Assembly: GCA_023053575.1 (NCBI GenBank)
Contig: JAKZAP010000008.1
Location: 3,552,715-3,616,714, forward strand
Direction of reading: 5' to 3'
DNA: 64,000 nt
Origin: Branchinecta lynchi
Lineage: Eukaryota > Arthropoda > Branchiopoda > Anostraca > Branchinectidae
Shown: one piece after another, positions 22,621-33,725 of the stretch
Numbering within the stretch: the first letter of the stretch is position 1
Layout: every line of letters starts with the position of its first letter
Made by a program: the position numbers and the translations under genes
The notes under the pieces: model-generated
Told to the model about the DNA's origin: nothing
The model's input: only the letters and a program-made list of their open reading frames with translations
Databases searched by the model: none

Positions 22621-24039
22621 CAAGACCAAAGGTTTCGATGGGATCCCAAAAATTCAATATCCGATCCAGACAACTGGGTCTTGTCTTAGCCAGATCCAGT
22701 CTTCGCCAGACTCCTTGAACATTTTTACAATCAAAATTCAGAAACAGATTAAGGCCAAATAGCTAATCACCTGAGAAAACCAAGTTCAGATTTGGATTCA
22801 GCATGTGTGTTTACCCCTATAAGTCATATCTGTTTTGACGAAAACTTCCTGCCACTTCTGCCAATTTCACGGTTCCGGCCGAACTCCAGAACTAGTTGTC
22901 CGGCGAAAAAAGAAAGCTCAAAGACGAAATCAGGGTATCTTCTTTCCCCAGTAATGAACATCTAATCAACTTCAAATAGAAATTTAGCTTATAACAAATT
23001 TTTCGATTCCAGCCGGATTCCGGTCGAACTTTATGTCCGGGTAAAATACGATTGTCACACAGGGACTCAGCATCTCTTCTTACCCCTAAATCGCTTATCT
23101 AATCAACTAGAAATAAAACTTTGACTTCCAACAGTTTTCCGGTTTTGGCCGGATTCCGGACGAACTACATGTCCGGGTAGAAACTTGTTTTCACATAAGT
23201 GTTCAGCATGTCTTCTTGCCCTAAATCGAACATCTAATCAACTCCAAATAAAACTTTTAATTTTGAAAAAACTTTCCGGTTTGGGCCGGATTCCGGTCGA
23301 AATACTTGTCCGAAAATAGTTTTCACCGTCGTCTTCAGCATGTCTCCCTACCTCTAAATCGAACATTTAATCAACTTCAAATAAAACTTTTACTTTCAAC
23401 AAACTTTCCGGTTTGGGCTGGATTCCGGGCGAAATACTTGTCCATCGAGATAATAGTTTTCACCATCGTCTTCAGCATGTCTTCCTACCCCTAAATCGAA
23501 CATCTAATCAATTTCAAATAAAACTTTTACTTTCAACAAACTTTCCGGTTTGGGCCGGATTCCGGGCGAAATACTTGTCCGTCGAGAAATAATTTTCACC
23601 ATCGTCTTCAGCATGTCTTCCTACCCCTAAATCGAACATCTAATCAACTTCAAATAAAACTTTTACTTTCAACAAACTTTCCGGTTTTGGCCGGATTCCG
23701 GGCGAACTACTTGTCCGATGACAAAATGGTTTTCACCATCGTGTTCAGCATGTCTTCTTACCCCATAATCGACTATCACATTAGCTGTTTCAAAATATTT
23801 TGTTTGTCCCTTAATTTGAATCCCCTCCCTCACCCCTAAATGTAGAGCTACAAAGCCCATCTACGAACTTGACTGGTCCGACGACCCAACGAACCTTCTC
23901 ACCAAGTTTCATCAAAATATCTCATTCCCTTCGAGAGTTATCGTGCTTACAGACGGACGGACAGACGGTCGGACGGACAGACGGACAACTTTTGCGATGT
24001 CATAGGTATCCCTCCACTTACGTTTTGGGATCCCAAAAA
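22621..24039. mobile_element. GGATCCC-ended satellite element, copy C (longest)
   Basis: The left end CAAGACCAAAGGTTTCGATG is followed by GGGATCCCAAAA; the right end is ACGTTTTGGGATCCCAAAAA. The core holds about seven diverged units of roughly 138 bp. Each has CTTTCCGGTTTNGGCCGG, TTCCGGNCGAACTACTTGTCC, TTCAGCATGTCTTC, CCCCTAAATCGAACATCTAA and CAAATAAAACTTTTA blocks. A single end module follows (ATTAGCTGTTTCAAAATATT to AAGTTTCATCAAAATATCTC) and then the GACGGACGG microsatellite. No transposase frame exists. It is the reference copy for the family in this window. Confidence 0.85.
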
Positions 24040-24695
24040 GAAACTGAAAAGAAATTAAAGAAAATATATACAAGAACTAAACATAATTCTAAAATCTATA
24101 CCACGAATCGAGTTAGAATATGGTTTGCGCAAGCACTTAAAGGACCACTCTTGCTTATTCTGCCTTTTATAATATACCTAGCTCCCTTGTGGAAGTATAA
24201 GCTTCTAAAAATCTCACCTTTCTCCATTGTTTCGTTTTGTGTCTACGAATTTTTATCGCTTTTTTGGCTGTGCCGGGTTTGCCCGTCAGACAACAAAGTT
24301 TGCCGGAATATTAAATTTCACGCTAACAACTCTTTCGCATATAAGGATATGGTAATCTTCTCTTCTTGACTTCTTTTATTTGCTTACTTTTACAACTTTT
24401 TAACCACGGCGCGTTCAGTTTTCAAACGTTTTGCGCTCAGCCGCCGCATCGGAGAGCAGGAAGGCTGGATAGTGTCGACAGGCTCTAACAAGAAAATCGC
24501 TAATTTCAGGTGGAAAGTAATGGTGTTGTCGAAAATCGTTTTTTGTGGTCTGTTTCGTAGGGAAAAGATCATTTCTAGTAAGAGTTGTGCTTTAAGCTCT
24601 TGCTCGTGCACTTGTTTCAAATTTTATGTATTTTGGAAAGTTACATGACTAGCGTGACTCATACCGAGACTGACCCGGTAAAGTGGTCTGGCTTA

Positions 24696-25084
24696 TGTAG
24701 CGTTTACACGGACAAGAAATCCCGTCGAGTAGAAAGGAATTCCGGTCGACTCGAAAGGATTCCGTTCGTAAAGACGAGTAGAAAAAAAAGTCTACCGGAA
24801 CGGGAATCTTTTCATGATGAAAGGAATTCCGGACTACTTGAAAGGAATCTTGTCGGCGGCACTGGTAAAAAGTACTAAAAAAAAAGTCTAGCTAGCTTTT
24901 GAGAGCAGCAATCATTAGTACTGATGTCATAAATGCTCTCAAAACGTTTTTTTATTGGCTAGTGAATTTATTTATGTCAGATTTTCTGGTTGAAGAATTT
25001 ATTTTTTTTTCCTCTACGTGTAAACATAATCTTGTCACCACGATCGGGTTCTGTTCAAGTTGTCCTGTACTTGTAAACGCTGCA
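24696..25084. mobile_element. MITE with TTA duplication (Harbinger-like)
   Basis: The termini TGTAGCGTTTACACGGACA and TGTACTTGTAAACGCTGCA form an imperfect inverted repeat, flanked by TTA on both sides (24693-24695 and 25085-25087). A TTA/TAA 3-bp duplication is the PIF/Harbinger hallmark. The left half has repeated GAAAGGAATTCCGG motifs. It ends about 80 bp upstream of the acceptor of the EGF/LamG exon. Confidence 0.65.
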
Positions 25085-25163
25085 TTAGTCTCAAAGGGGC
25101 GCGGTATGTTCGATTATTCGGATGCATCACTACAGAAGCACTGAGTAACACTCTTTCTTCTAG

Positions 25164-25426
25164 TTTTCGATCAACGGCGATGAGATTCCTATGGTTGCAG
25201 CTGCCTTGTCTGGCGTGAATGTTGAGAACTGCAACCACCCATGTGCGTCAGGTCCTTGTGGAGATAGGGGGCAATGCCGGCCAGACGAAGATGAGTTTTT
25301 GTGCGACTGCAAGTTCGGTTGGGGCGGGTCTCAGTGTCAGTATAAACTTGATGAGAGCGGGCTCGAGGTTCCTATGTTTGTTGGGAGAAGCTATCTCCAC
25401 TACACATCGAAGGACATTGCTGAAAG
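25164..25426 (+). CDS. Pikachurin-like (EGFLAM) exon: end of LamG, EGF, start of last LamG
   Basis: An internal exon between CTTTCTTCTAG and GTATAA, 263 nt (87 codons plus 2 nt). It opens with FSINGDEIP and GVNVENC, the usual end of a laminin-G domain. An EGF-like domain follows, with six cysteines in CNHPCASGPCGDRGQC, then FLCDC and WGGSQC. It then runs into VPMFVGRSYLHY, the conserved first strand of a pikachurin-type LamG domain. Pikachurin is a secreted synaptic matrix protein that binds dystroglycan in vertebrate photoreceptors; its role in this organism is unknown. The preceding exons are not identified in the window. Agrin or eyes-shut (EYS) relatives have a similar EGF/LamG plan and are the main alternatives. 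Confidence 0.8.
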
Positions 25427-25486
25427 GTATAATTAATTCATTAATTTTATTTTTCACTCGTCAAAAAGCACATGGCATAGACGGAG

Positions 25487-25670
25487 CAGGGGCGTCACGA
25501 CTGGGGGGGGGGGGGGGGGCAGGAGGGGTAATTTTAAAATTTTAGTCAAAATAGTTTATTTTTTCTTCAAAACAGTCGATTTTTCTGCAAAAAGAGTCGG
25601 TAAAATCACCAGCTAGTCGGTAAATGCCTTGCTCCCTCCTCTCCCAACATTTTGGCTAGTAACGCCTCTG
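25487..25670. mobile_element. hAT-like MITE, CAGGGGCG family (8-bp TSD)
   Basis: The ends CAGGGGCGTCACGACTGGG and GGCTAGTAACGCCTCTG are similar in inverted form. They are flanked by AGACGGAG (25479-25486) and AGACGGAA (25671-25678), seven of eight bases identical. A G tract follows the left end. The motifs GTCGGTAAAATCACC and GTCGGTAAATGCC are shared with the copies at 3.6, 33.3 and 51.8 kb. Confidence 0.8.
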
Positions 25671-25826
25671 AGACGGAATAGGAATGAAGAAAGAAAAGAA
25701 GAAGGAAACACTAGAACAAGAGGAGACCAGACAAACATAGAGTCTATACGACAACATTATTGTATCTACAACACTATCCTATTGTAGGAGAATGCTCTCC
25801 CATTGATTCTTAATGTTATTGTTGTA

Positions 25827-26291
25827 CAGTAGAGGTATGCTACACTATTTTAACTGTTCCACTACCTTGGCTTTCTTACTTGCATATAAAAAGTAAAATG
25901 GAAAGGAAAAATAACAAACTTGATATCAGCTAACAGCCAACTATTTCAGGGTTATCCTGGCACAAACTTGAAGCTGAAATTCAATTAAATTTCTTTGATT
26001 TTGAATTTATTAAAAAGGTCCGTCCTTTTTTGAAGGCATCTGACGGTTCGGACCGCCATCTTCTCCATTGAAGGTGCGTTCCTCCCGGCAAACTTTTCAA
26101 ATTATAAAAAACAAGACAGAGGTGTCAGCTGAATCACTTTCATAGGTGAATTAGCAAAATATTCAAAAAGGGACCAAAGCGTGAGTGATTATTACTAGTA
26201 TTTATAGGAAAAAATGCCTGGTTTGGGTTTTAGTTTTGTCTTCGGTGATCGTTCACTGTTAGCAAACGTTCACATAAGCATGCCTCTACTG
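25827..26291. mobile_element. Mariner-like MITE flanked by TA
   Basis: The termini CAGTAGAGGTATGC and GCATGCCTCTACTG are inverted and flanked by TA on both sides, as for Tc1/mariner elements. The interior (CCACTACCTTGGCTTTCTTA, GCCAACTATTTCAGGGTTAT, GCCTGGTTTGGGTTTTAG) is repeated at about 37330-38645. There is no transposase frame. Confidence 0.7.
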
Positions 26292-26531
26292 TACTTACTG
26301 TGTAAGTTGTCCAACTGCTGTAAGTGGGTCAGTGATGTTGTAAGTAGTGACGATTTTACTATTTCGGGTCAGAGACTGTTTTGAAGAAAAAATCAACTAT
26401 TTTGACGAAATTTTTGACTCCGTTATTTTTTACCGACTGGCCGTCAACATCTGCGGAGGCTTACCCCTCCTGCTCCCCCCCCCCCCCCCCAGTCGTGACG
26501 CCCCTGCTCCGTCTATGCCATGTGCTTTTTG

Positions 26532-27100
26532 CAGGAATTAATAAAAACGGAAATAAATAGAGCGAATTTGTTTTTTAGCTTTTGTATGTGATTTCATTTT
26601 CTGCTTTACTCAGAGACGATTTTTGTCGTTTTAAAAACTCGACATTTCAACGCAAAAACACGTTCTGTTCAGGCAAGGAGCCATGGATCCAAAAAGCCTA
26701 ATGTCTGCTCGCTAGCACTTCACGTAAACTGTACTTCCATAATTAAAACGCGCGTCCGTGACGTCATTTTAATAATAATTTAATAATAATTTTATTTAAA
26801 CCCTCCATACAAATACAATGTAAATGGTCGGAGGAGTTGGTAGAGAAACAAAATAAAAAGAAAAAGAAAAGAGAATTACACAACAATACGATACAAAATT
26901 AAGCTGCGATAACTAAAAATAAGCAAAACAAGAACAAACTTGATTCACATGACTAAACCAGACTAGCCAGTGGAAAATCGTGCAGTTTTCTACTACGATT
27001 AATAAAACGACTGGTTAACTCATTCATTTTTTCAGTTATTTCAAAAATATGGTACCTTTGTGATACGTAGAGAGTTTCGGAACCATATGGGAATTCCCAG
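26532..27100. other. Gene-free stretch with a LINE-like tail
   Basis: An AATAATAATTTAATAATAAT run near 26770 followed by TTTTATTTAAACCCTCC resembles a LINE 3' end on the minus strand. Nothing else is recognised before the L1-like element. Confidence 0.4.
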
Positions 27101-27134
27101 TAGATAGTCAGCGTCTGGTTTCCGCACAGTAAAC

Positions 27135-28381
27135 TTGAATGTCAGTGTAAGACCTAACTTATCAGCAGAGCCAAATAGCAGGAAGCGATATTCGGATACT
27201 GGATTTACAAAGCCATATCCCAGGCCAAAGTGGGATAACACGAAAGAACTCTGCTCCCGGAGCGTATTATTGCTGGGGAGAAAATCAGGTAAAAGATTCG
27301 ATTTAATTTTACGGAAGGAGTTTCAACCGGTCAAGAACAGTTTCGGAGGCAATATGACGGAAGCCAAATGCCTACAGGAAATTAACTCCAAGCTAGCCCT
27401 TATTCCGAAAGTTTCAGAGGATGTATCAAACATCCAGAGCAAAATCTCGGAAATGTCTGTCCAAATTGCCCGGAGTGCTGAAGCAGGGGAGGCAGCAAAG
27501 GCTGAAATCGCAAGTCTACGTAGGGCCCTGGTAACAGCCGAGGCTAAAATCAACCAATTGGAAGTTGAAGGATAAGCGATTTAACCTGGTCTTGCACGAT
27601 TTTAGACCAAACAGGCCAGGCTCATCAGTGGCAGCAGATGTTACTTCCCTGCTGGATTATTGCTTCCCGTCTCGTAACATTTCCCGTCACGATGTGGTCG
27701 AAGCGTATAGATTAAGAGCAGGCCCAGTTGTAGTTAAATTCGCGACGATGGATCTTCGTAATCATGTCTTACGGAATGCGAAAATAATTCGAAGAGAAAA
27801 TGTCGGAGTTAGCCCTGATTACTCATTCATTCAACGTGAAGCGCGCAGGAGCCCTTAAGCCATTTCTTGAAAAAGCATTGGACGAGAATCGACGGGCGTA
27901 TCTGAGGGGTGACAAAACTGTTTGTAGACGGTGAACTTTTCGTATATGAGGGGAGCGACAAAAAAACTTAAAAAAGTAGCATCTCCAGAGGCTGGTGTTG
28001 AAGGGTTTTGTAGCGGGTAGAGACCGTCAAAGTGAAGCCCAAGGTAGTGTAATGGAAACTGAGCAATCACCTCAGGTGAAGGAAATTACTGAGCATTCGG
28101 AACGGTCCAGTGGTAAGCCAGGGACTAGTTCAGCGGTGGAATCAGAAATTGTAAGTCGCGAGAGTGTCGATGCGTTAAGCTCAGATGGTAATGACAGTGA
28201 TGCGAATACGGTGGTAGAGATCCCTACTAGGAGTTATAAACAAGCAGTGTCAGGAGGTCGTGCCAGAAAGAGTAGCGAAATCAGCCCTGTAGAACATGAA
28301 AGGCACGCCCCCAAAAATCCTCGTGTGGGGAAACAGAAACTTTGCGCGTCCAGGGTACCGTTCTTTCAGGGAACGAAGTGA
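27135..28381 (+). pseudogene. L1-like LINE ORF1 (coiled coil plus RRM), frameshifted
   Basis: An N-terminal segment (from the ATG at 27353) encodes a heptad-rich coiled coil (EINSKLALIPKVSEDVSNI to AKINQLEVEG). A frameshift near 27570 leads to FNLVLHDFRPNRPG, DVVEAYRLRAGPVVVKF and DYSFIQREARR, the layout of the L1/Tx1-type ORF1p RRM domain. A further shift near 27850 gives LKPFLEKALDENRRAYL, and another near 27935 gives DGELFVYEGSDKK. The following frame 27995-28381 is a low-complexity, hydrophilic tail. At least three single-base shifts, at least one of them at an A run, make it non-functional unless they are sequencing errors. ORF1p normally binds element RNA with its coiled coil as a trimer. 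Confidence 0.75.
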
Positions 28382-28445
28382 CAGGTATACTGGCGATTAC
28401 TACCGGTTTAACTTCGGTCCACAAGAGATAGAAGATTACTAGGGT

Positions 28446-31400
28446 AAAGAGGGCCATGAGCTGAGTCTAAAAGTTGTGGAATGGAACATTCAGGGATATA
28501 GTGATGTTAAGTTTGATAGTTTATTTATAGCAGGAAGTTGGGATATTGTTTGTATTGTGGAAAGCTGGAAACCTGATCCGATTGTACGAGTTGATTATGA
28601 TTCTTTTGGAGTATCGCGGAGGAGAAGTAAAAATAATAGAGTGTACGGGGGTGTTTCTATGTTAGTTAAGAGTGGTATATTTAGTAAGTGCGTTTCAGTT
28701 AAAATCGTCATCTGAAAAACATTGTATGGATGAAGTTGACATTAGGAAATGTTTCCCTGATGGTTTGTGGTGTATATATTCCGCCGGAGACTAGCAGTTA
28801 TAGTGAAAAGGAAGATACGTGGGGTATTTTGTTTAATGAAACTTATCAGTATAAGCGAATTCATAAAAGTTATCAGTTTGTATTTTTAGGCGACTTCAAT
28901 GGGTATACGAGTAGTAAAATGGAAAGGACTTTTGTACCGTCGCTTCCGCATGAGGACCCCGACCCTGGATTTGTTGGTATGAATGGAGTTTGTGTGGATG
29001 CTCAACTGGAACGACCGGTAGAGAGGACAAGTAAGGACCGAATTCGGAAGGTTAATAAATGGGGTGGAAAAATACTGGATTTTTGCGGGATTGAAAATTT
29101 GGTAATTTTAAATGGTAGATTGGGGGAAAGATAAAAATGTCGGTGATTTTACTTGTTTTGCGGGGAGGATGCCTAGTATAGTTGATTATATTTTAGTGGA
29201 TATGTCTCTCTGGCCGTGGTGTACAGACTTCAGGGTGCTCTCGGTGGTTGGTTCGGACCACGTGCCAATAGAAGCAACAATAGGTATCCGAATGTCTGTT
29301 CAGGGAGTTAGGAATTCAAATATTGGATTAGATCTGGATTTAAATGATAGGATGTTGGTATTCCCAAAAATTAGGTCAGAAAATGTAAGTGATAAAACTT
29401 TGAGTAGTAGGTTAGGAAAGGATCTAACAGAAGAGCGGATAGAGAAATGTAGATCTATTATTGCGTCGGGTAGAATGGAAGATGGAATTGAAGCAATTTG
29501 TAAGATTGTTAGGGAGGTAAGCAGAGGGGATGAAGATAATGATAAACTAAAGTATAGAAGACAAGGTAAGGACTTTTTTGATAAGGAATGTGAAGCGAAG
29601 AGAAGTAAGGTTAGTGTCGCCCTTCTAAGAATTAAGGATAGTATTTATGTTGATAAAGTATTTTTAGATGAGTATAGGGAGCAACGACGGGAGTATAAGC
29701 AGTTAATAAAGAAGAAAAAAAGTGAATTAGAGGAAAAACGAATAAAAATGATGGAGGAGGATTATGTTAAGAAAAATAAGAAAGAGTTTTGGAATGGAAT
29801 TAAGGGGTCACTTCGACAAGAGGAGCTGGGGATTGGCCCTTCAACAAAGGTGTGGACGGATTACCTGGAAAAGAAGCATTCAAGTGATGATAATTTAAAA
29901 CGAACAGCGCAGCGACTGAAGGAACAAGTAGAATTTCCTTTGAGAGAAGAGGATTACGCCCTGACGGATCCTGTTAGCCAAGACGAAGTGTGGGAGTCCA
30001 TGAAGAAGATGAGAGGAGGGTCATCACCGGGACCTGACGGGATCCCCACAATTATTTGGAAACGGGTTAGAACATATCTATTACAGACCCTGGCATTACT
30101 ATTTTCAGGTATATTAAGTAAGGGTGTGTGGCCGAAACAATGGAGTTTATCAATAATGACACCCCTGTTTAAGAAAGGTAATAGGCAGGAGGTTGGGAAT
30201 TATAGGGGGATACACCTGGGGAATAGCATATCAAAGGTTTTTTGTAAGATTTTAGATAATAGGTTAAAGAAATGGTTAGATTGTAGGGAGGTTTTAAATC
30301 ATGTACAGGCAGGGTTTAGACAAGGTTACGGACCGATGGATAATATTTTCGCATTAGAAGTGGTGATTGATAAGTATACTAGCTAGAAATGGAAGACTGT
30401 ATGCGGCATTCGTAGACCTGAAAGGGGCGTTTGACAATGTAGAGAGAGTTTTATTGATAGATAGTCTGTTAAGTATAGGACTACCAGTAACATTTGTGTT
30501 AATGTTAGCAGAAATATACAGATTTACACGGTTGATAGTAAGGGTAGGGAAACAATTATCTAAAGTAATAAGTTATAATATGGGTGTAAAACAAGGCTGT
30601 ACTCTTTCGCCAAAACTGTTTGGAATATTTATTAATGATGTTGTGGAGTTTATGTTAAAAAAAGGAGCGCCCACGGTTTCTTTAGATATATCTTTGTTGT
30701 GTATGCTCCTGTTCGCTGACGACATAGTTTTGTTAAGTGATAGTAGGAATAATCTGCAGATTTTACTTGATTTGTTGAGAGAGTACTTAGAAGGTAAAAA
30801 ACTGGAGCTAAACACAGGTAAGACGGTAGTATTAGTATTCAGAAAAAGAGGAAATTTGAGGACGGAAGATAAGTTTAATTATGGAGGTAAAGAAATAGAA
30901 GTTGAGGAAGAGTGGACATACCTGGGAGTAATATTTAGAGCTAAAGGTAAGACGTTTAGTAAACATATTGAAAAGAGTGTAGAGAAGGGTAGATTATGTT
31001 CGAATTCGATACTTAGGAGTGAACTAAAGGATGTTAGAAATCTTAGGGCCCACAAAGAAATATTTAGGTCTAAGGTGGTGGGGGTAATGCATTATGGGTC
31101 TGAAGTTTGGGGGTATGAGAAGATAGATAAGATAGAAGTAGCGCAGTTAGGTTATTTTAAGAGGTGGCTAGGAGTAAGTAAATCGACAAATAGTGTAGTT
31201 GTTAGGGGCGAGTTAGGGTTAACTTCCCTAAGAAATGTAAGACTAGTGAATATGGTTAGGTTTTGGGAAAGGATTGTTAGGATGCCACGTGTTAGATTAT
31301 TAAAATCTGCATATTTAGAAGCGTTGAAAGAAGAATCGCCTACTTCATGGCCGTATCAAGTAAAAAAGATACTGGATGATTGCGGAGTTGGAGAATTATG

Positions 31401-31890
31401 GAATGATGGATTAGGAAAGGAGGAAGGAGTGACTAAGGTTGTGAAAGAAATACTTAAGAGCCAGGAAGTACAGGTTTGGCATGCCCAGAAGGACCAGTCG
31501 GAATCTTTGGGGTTTTATGCTGCGGTAAGAGAGACATGGGGTGAGAATATAATGTTTAAAGCGGGTCTTAGACGGGATGAGTTAAAAATAATTATTGAAT
31601 TGTTGGCAGATTGTCTGCCAATTGGGGGTAGAAGACGTTATATTGATCAGTGTAAGCAGAAGTTCGGTCCTTACTTTTGTCCGATGTGTGGGTGCGTGGA
31701 TGAGAGTGTGATTCACATGCTTTGCGACTGTATGGAGCTGAGTGAATGGAGAAAAGAAGAGTATGGTGTGCGTGTATTTGACGAAGAGTGGGTAAAACGA
31801 ATTTTTAAGGATGAGTGTTTTGCTGGTATAAAGAAAATGGGGCGATTTTTGAGGCTAGCGATGGAACACAGAAGTAGGTTTTTGGAATAA
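28446..31890 (+). pseudogene. L1-like LINE ORF2 (endonuclease, RT, Cys-His), frameshifted
   Basis: The APE-type endonuclease begins at VVEWNIQGYSD with a metal-site ES in CIVESW. It continues with VYIPPETSSY and FLGDFNGY, then GDFTCFAGR, SIVDYILVD and GSDHVPIEA, the catalytic SDHxPI box. The RT shows SPGPDGIP, NYRGIHLGNSISKVF, GFRQGYGPMDNIFAL, LYAAFVDLKGAFD, GVKQGCTLSPKLFGIF and LLFADDIVLL. A C-terminal C-x2-C-x8-H-x4-C cluster (CPMCGCVDESVIHMLCDC) ends the protein. Frame breaks occur near 28710, 29125 and 30383, but no catalytic block is lost. It is followed by AATAAA at 31995 and a (CTAT)5 tail at 32001-32020. The clade (L1, Tx1 or relative) is uncertain. Confidence 0.85.
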
Positions 31891-31990
31891 GTAAAACAAA
31901 TTAAAAGGAAAAGAGTGTTATTATATATTAGTGTTTTTTGTTGTTGTTTTTTTGTATGACAAATTTTTGCCATGGCCCTCGGGCTGCTTA

Positions 31991-32020
31991 TAGCAATAAA
32001 CTATCTATCTATCTATCTAT
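31991..32020 (+). terminator. LINE polyadenylation signal and CTAT microsatellite tail
   Basis: AATAAA (31995-32000) immediately precedes five CTAT units (32001-32020). This marks the 3' end of the L1-like element. Sequence after it is unrelated. Confidence 0.7.
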
Positions 32021-32212
32021 TTGCAGTACCGGAAAAAATTAGAACGGACTTGTTTACGCTCAGTTTTATTCAAGGAATTCCACAGAGGGGTTAAAAAGAA
32101 GACATGGGGCGCGAACATGGCGTTGCATAGACGGCCAAGCGTAACTTTAAAAGTTATAAAAGTTATAATTCTGTAGTGCGTCATCTGTGTCTGCAAAAAA
32201 AATCAAGACAAT

Positions 32213-32590
32213 AGTTGCGTTTAAGCAGATACCATGGTCTGCAGTCGACCTCGCAGTCAACTTTTGACCACGGTCAAAAGTCATTTTTGCAGTTGTCCTG
32301 GGATCTGTCCAGTCATCGTGGTATCTGATATTCGGATACCACGGTCCGACCGTGGTATCTGAGAAAGTGATCTCACTTTTCCCATCACCAGCAATAGAGC
32401 CTAGGATTCTGTCAAATCACTAGGAAAGAAGTTTGGCACTTAGTGGTGTGACTGGATATCAGTTTTTTCCTTTGGGGTGACTTCGAAAAGTGCAATTTCG
32501 GCGGCTTTTTTTAGATACCAAGGTAACTGAAAAAAAGACTAATTGCAATCCAGCTACCGTGGTAACCATGGTATCTGCAAACACGCAACT
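32213..32590. mobile_element. AGTTGCGTTT-ended MITE, copy 1
   Basis: The ends AGTTGCGTTTAAGCAGATACC and GGTATCTGCAAACACGCAACT are inverted and flanked by AAT on both sides. The interior is full of CCATGGTATC/GATACCACGG palindromes. It matches the copy at 55395-55746, including AGAAGTTTGGCACTTAGTG and GATGACTTCGAAAAG-type blocks. Confidence 0.75.
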
Positions 32591-33174
32591 AATGGTGTTA
32601 AGCTGCGGATAAGCAAAGCAAAGGTTGCTCTGTAGCAAAGACATAGAGTTTATTGTATTCCTTTCATCTGAAGGATCCCGCTGCGGTGAGTCGGTTTCTT
32701 GGCGGGTTTTTTTCACAAATCTAGCCCCGCAGACGCGAAGACGTAGGAGAAAATGCGGATCAGACATACTCTGCACGTATCCTTGGAGATACCAGGATTT
32801 TTATAAACGGAAGACAAAAGTGCTCCTGAGCCGAAGTTTGAACCCATGACCTTCGGCTTGGACCCAGCCGAAGGTCATGGGTTCGAATCCCAGCTGACGA
32901 GAGCACTTTGTCTGTCAGCTGACTACTCACAAATGTCCCCAATCAAATTAAACCTTCGGTTTTATTTGGCTTTCACCATCAGGCCCCACCATGTGGTCCT
33001 GGTTTGTCAAAGAGGCTCCGATCCTAGTCCTCCTGTCCTAGACATCTAAATTCAGTTCGATAATTTACTTCTGATTTATTTGTCACAGTTCAAGCTCCTC
33101 ATCCCATCTACGATATAGATACCGAGATTTTACGGAATTCTTTTCATTATGGCATTATTGTCGTATGTTATATG
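32591..33174. repeat. Intronic stretch with tRNA-like hairpin
   Basis: The arms 32837-32858 and 32866-32887 (AACCCATGACCTTCGGCT and AGCCGAAGGTCATGGGTT) form a near-perfect 22-bp hairpin with a 7-nt loop. The right arm runs into GGTTCGAATCCCAGC, a good RNA polymerase III B box. The segment is probably a tRNA-derived SINE end with an inverted duplication. Nothing else is recognised in this stretch. Confidence 0.5.
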
Positions 33175-33722
33175 GAGCGTTTTCCACTCTTCTAACAATA
33201 GTAACCACTAGTTGCTATTTTCGTTCCAACCTCGTCAAAAGTTACTAAGCTGACCGTTCTAACCTTCTCGAAATAGTAGCTAATAGTAACTATTTACTAA
33301 CTATGCTCGGGAGAGTAGTCAGAGGCGTTTAGCCAAAATGTTTGGGGGGGGGGGCAAGGTATTTACCGACTGGCTGGTCATTTTTACCTACTGCTTTTGC
33401 TGATAAAAACCACTATTATTGAAAAAAATGATTGTTGAGGAAAAATCGGCTGATTTTAAGAAAAGCTACTAGTTTTACGAGAAACCGACTGTTTCAAAAG
33501 AAAAATCGATATTTCCAAGAAAAAAATCGACTGTTTTACAAAAAACCTAGTCGTGACGCCCCTGTGACGAGGCAACTACGAATCTCTGTAATGTGATTTG
33601 TCCGATTAGTCCGTGGCATGAAATTTGACCGAAAAAAGGAAAATACGTTCCAGCCTCGACGCCAAGAAGCCAAAGAATCACGTCATGTGTAGTAACCAGG
33701 GTAAGTAGGGTGGAATACGCTC
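33175..33722. mobile_element. GAGCGTGTTCC-family MITE, copy 2, with nested hAT-like MITE
   Basis: It begins GAGCGTTTTCCACTC and ends AGGGTGGAATACGCTC, flanked by ATG on both sides (33172-33174 and 33723-33725). It is longer than its relatives because a CAGAGGCG-family element (33320-33564) has inserted into it. Confidence 0.8.
33320..33564. mobile_element. CAGAGGCG-family hAT-like MITE nested in copy 2
   Basis: It begins CAGAGGCGTTTAGCC and ends CTAGTCGTGACGCCCCTG. It carries a G tract, CAAGGTATTTACCGACTGGC, and repeated AAAAATCGACTG motifs in the interior. The host MITE sequence resumes on both sides. No exact 8-bp duplication could be read. Confidence 0.7.
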
Positions 33723-33725
33723 ATG

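Larger units (their letters stand above)
25462..26531. repeat. Local inverted duplication bracketing a mariner-like MITE
   Basis: The left arm CAAAAAGCACATGGCATAG then ACGGAG then CAGGGGCGTCACGACTGGGG (25462-25507) is repeated in inverted form at about 26483-26531. Weaker inverted similarity runs further inward on both sides. The copied arm includes host sequence outside the MITE, so this is not simply two independent insertions. The left arm starts only 36 bp after the splice donor of the preceding exon. Confidence 0.8.

Noticed and set aside
27565..30386. Programmed frameshifting in the L1-like LINE
   Set aside because: There are several breaks within single domains and they follow no common slippery motif. 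Simple indels are the better explanation.
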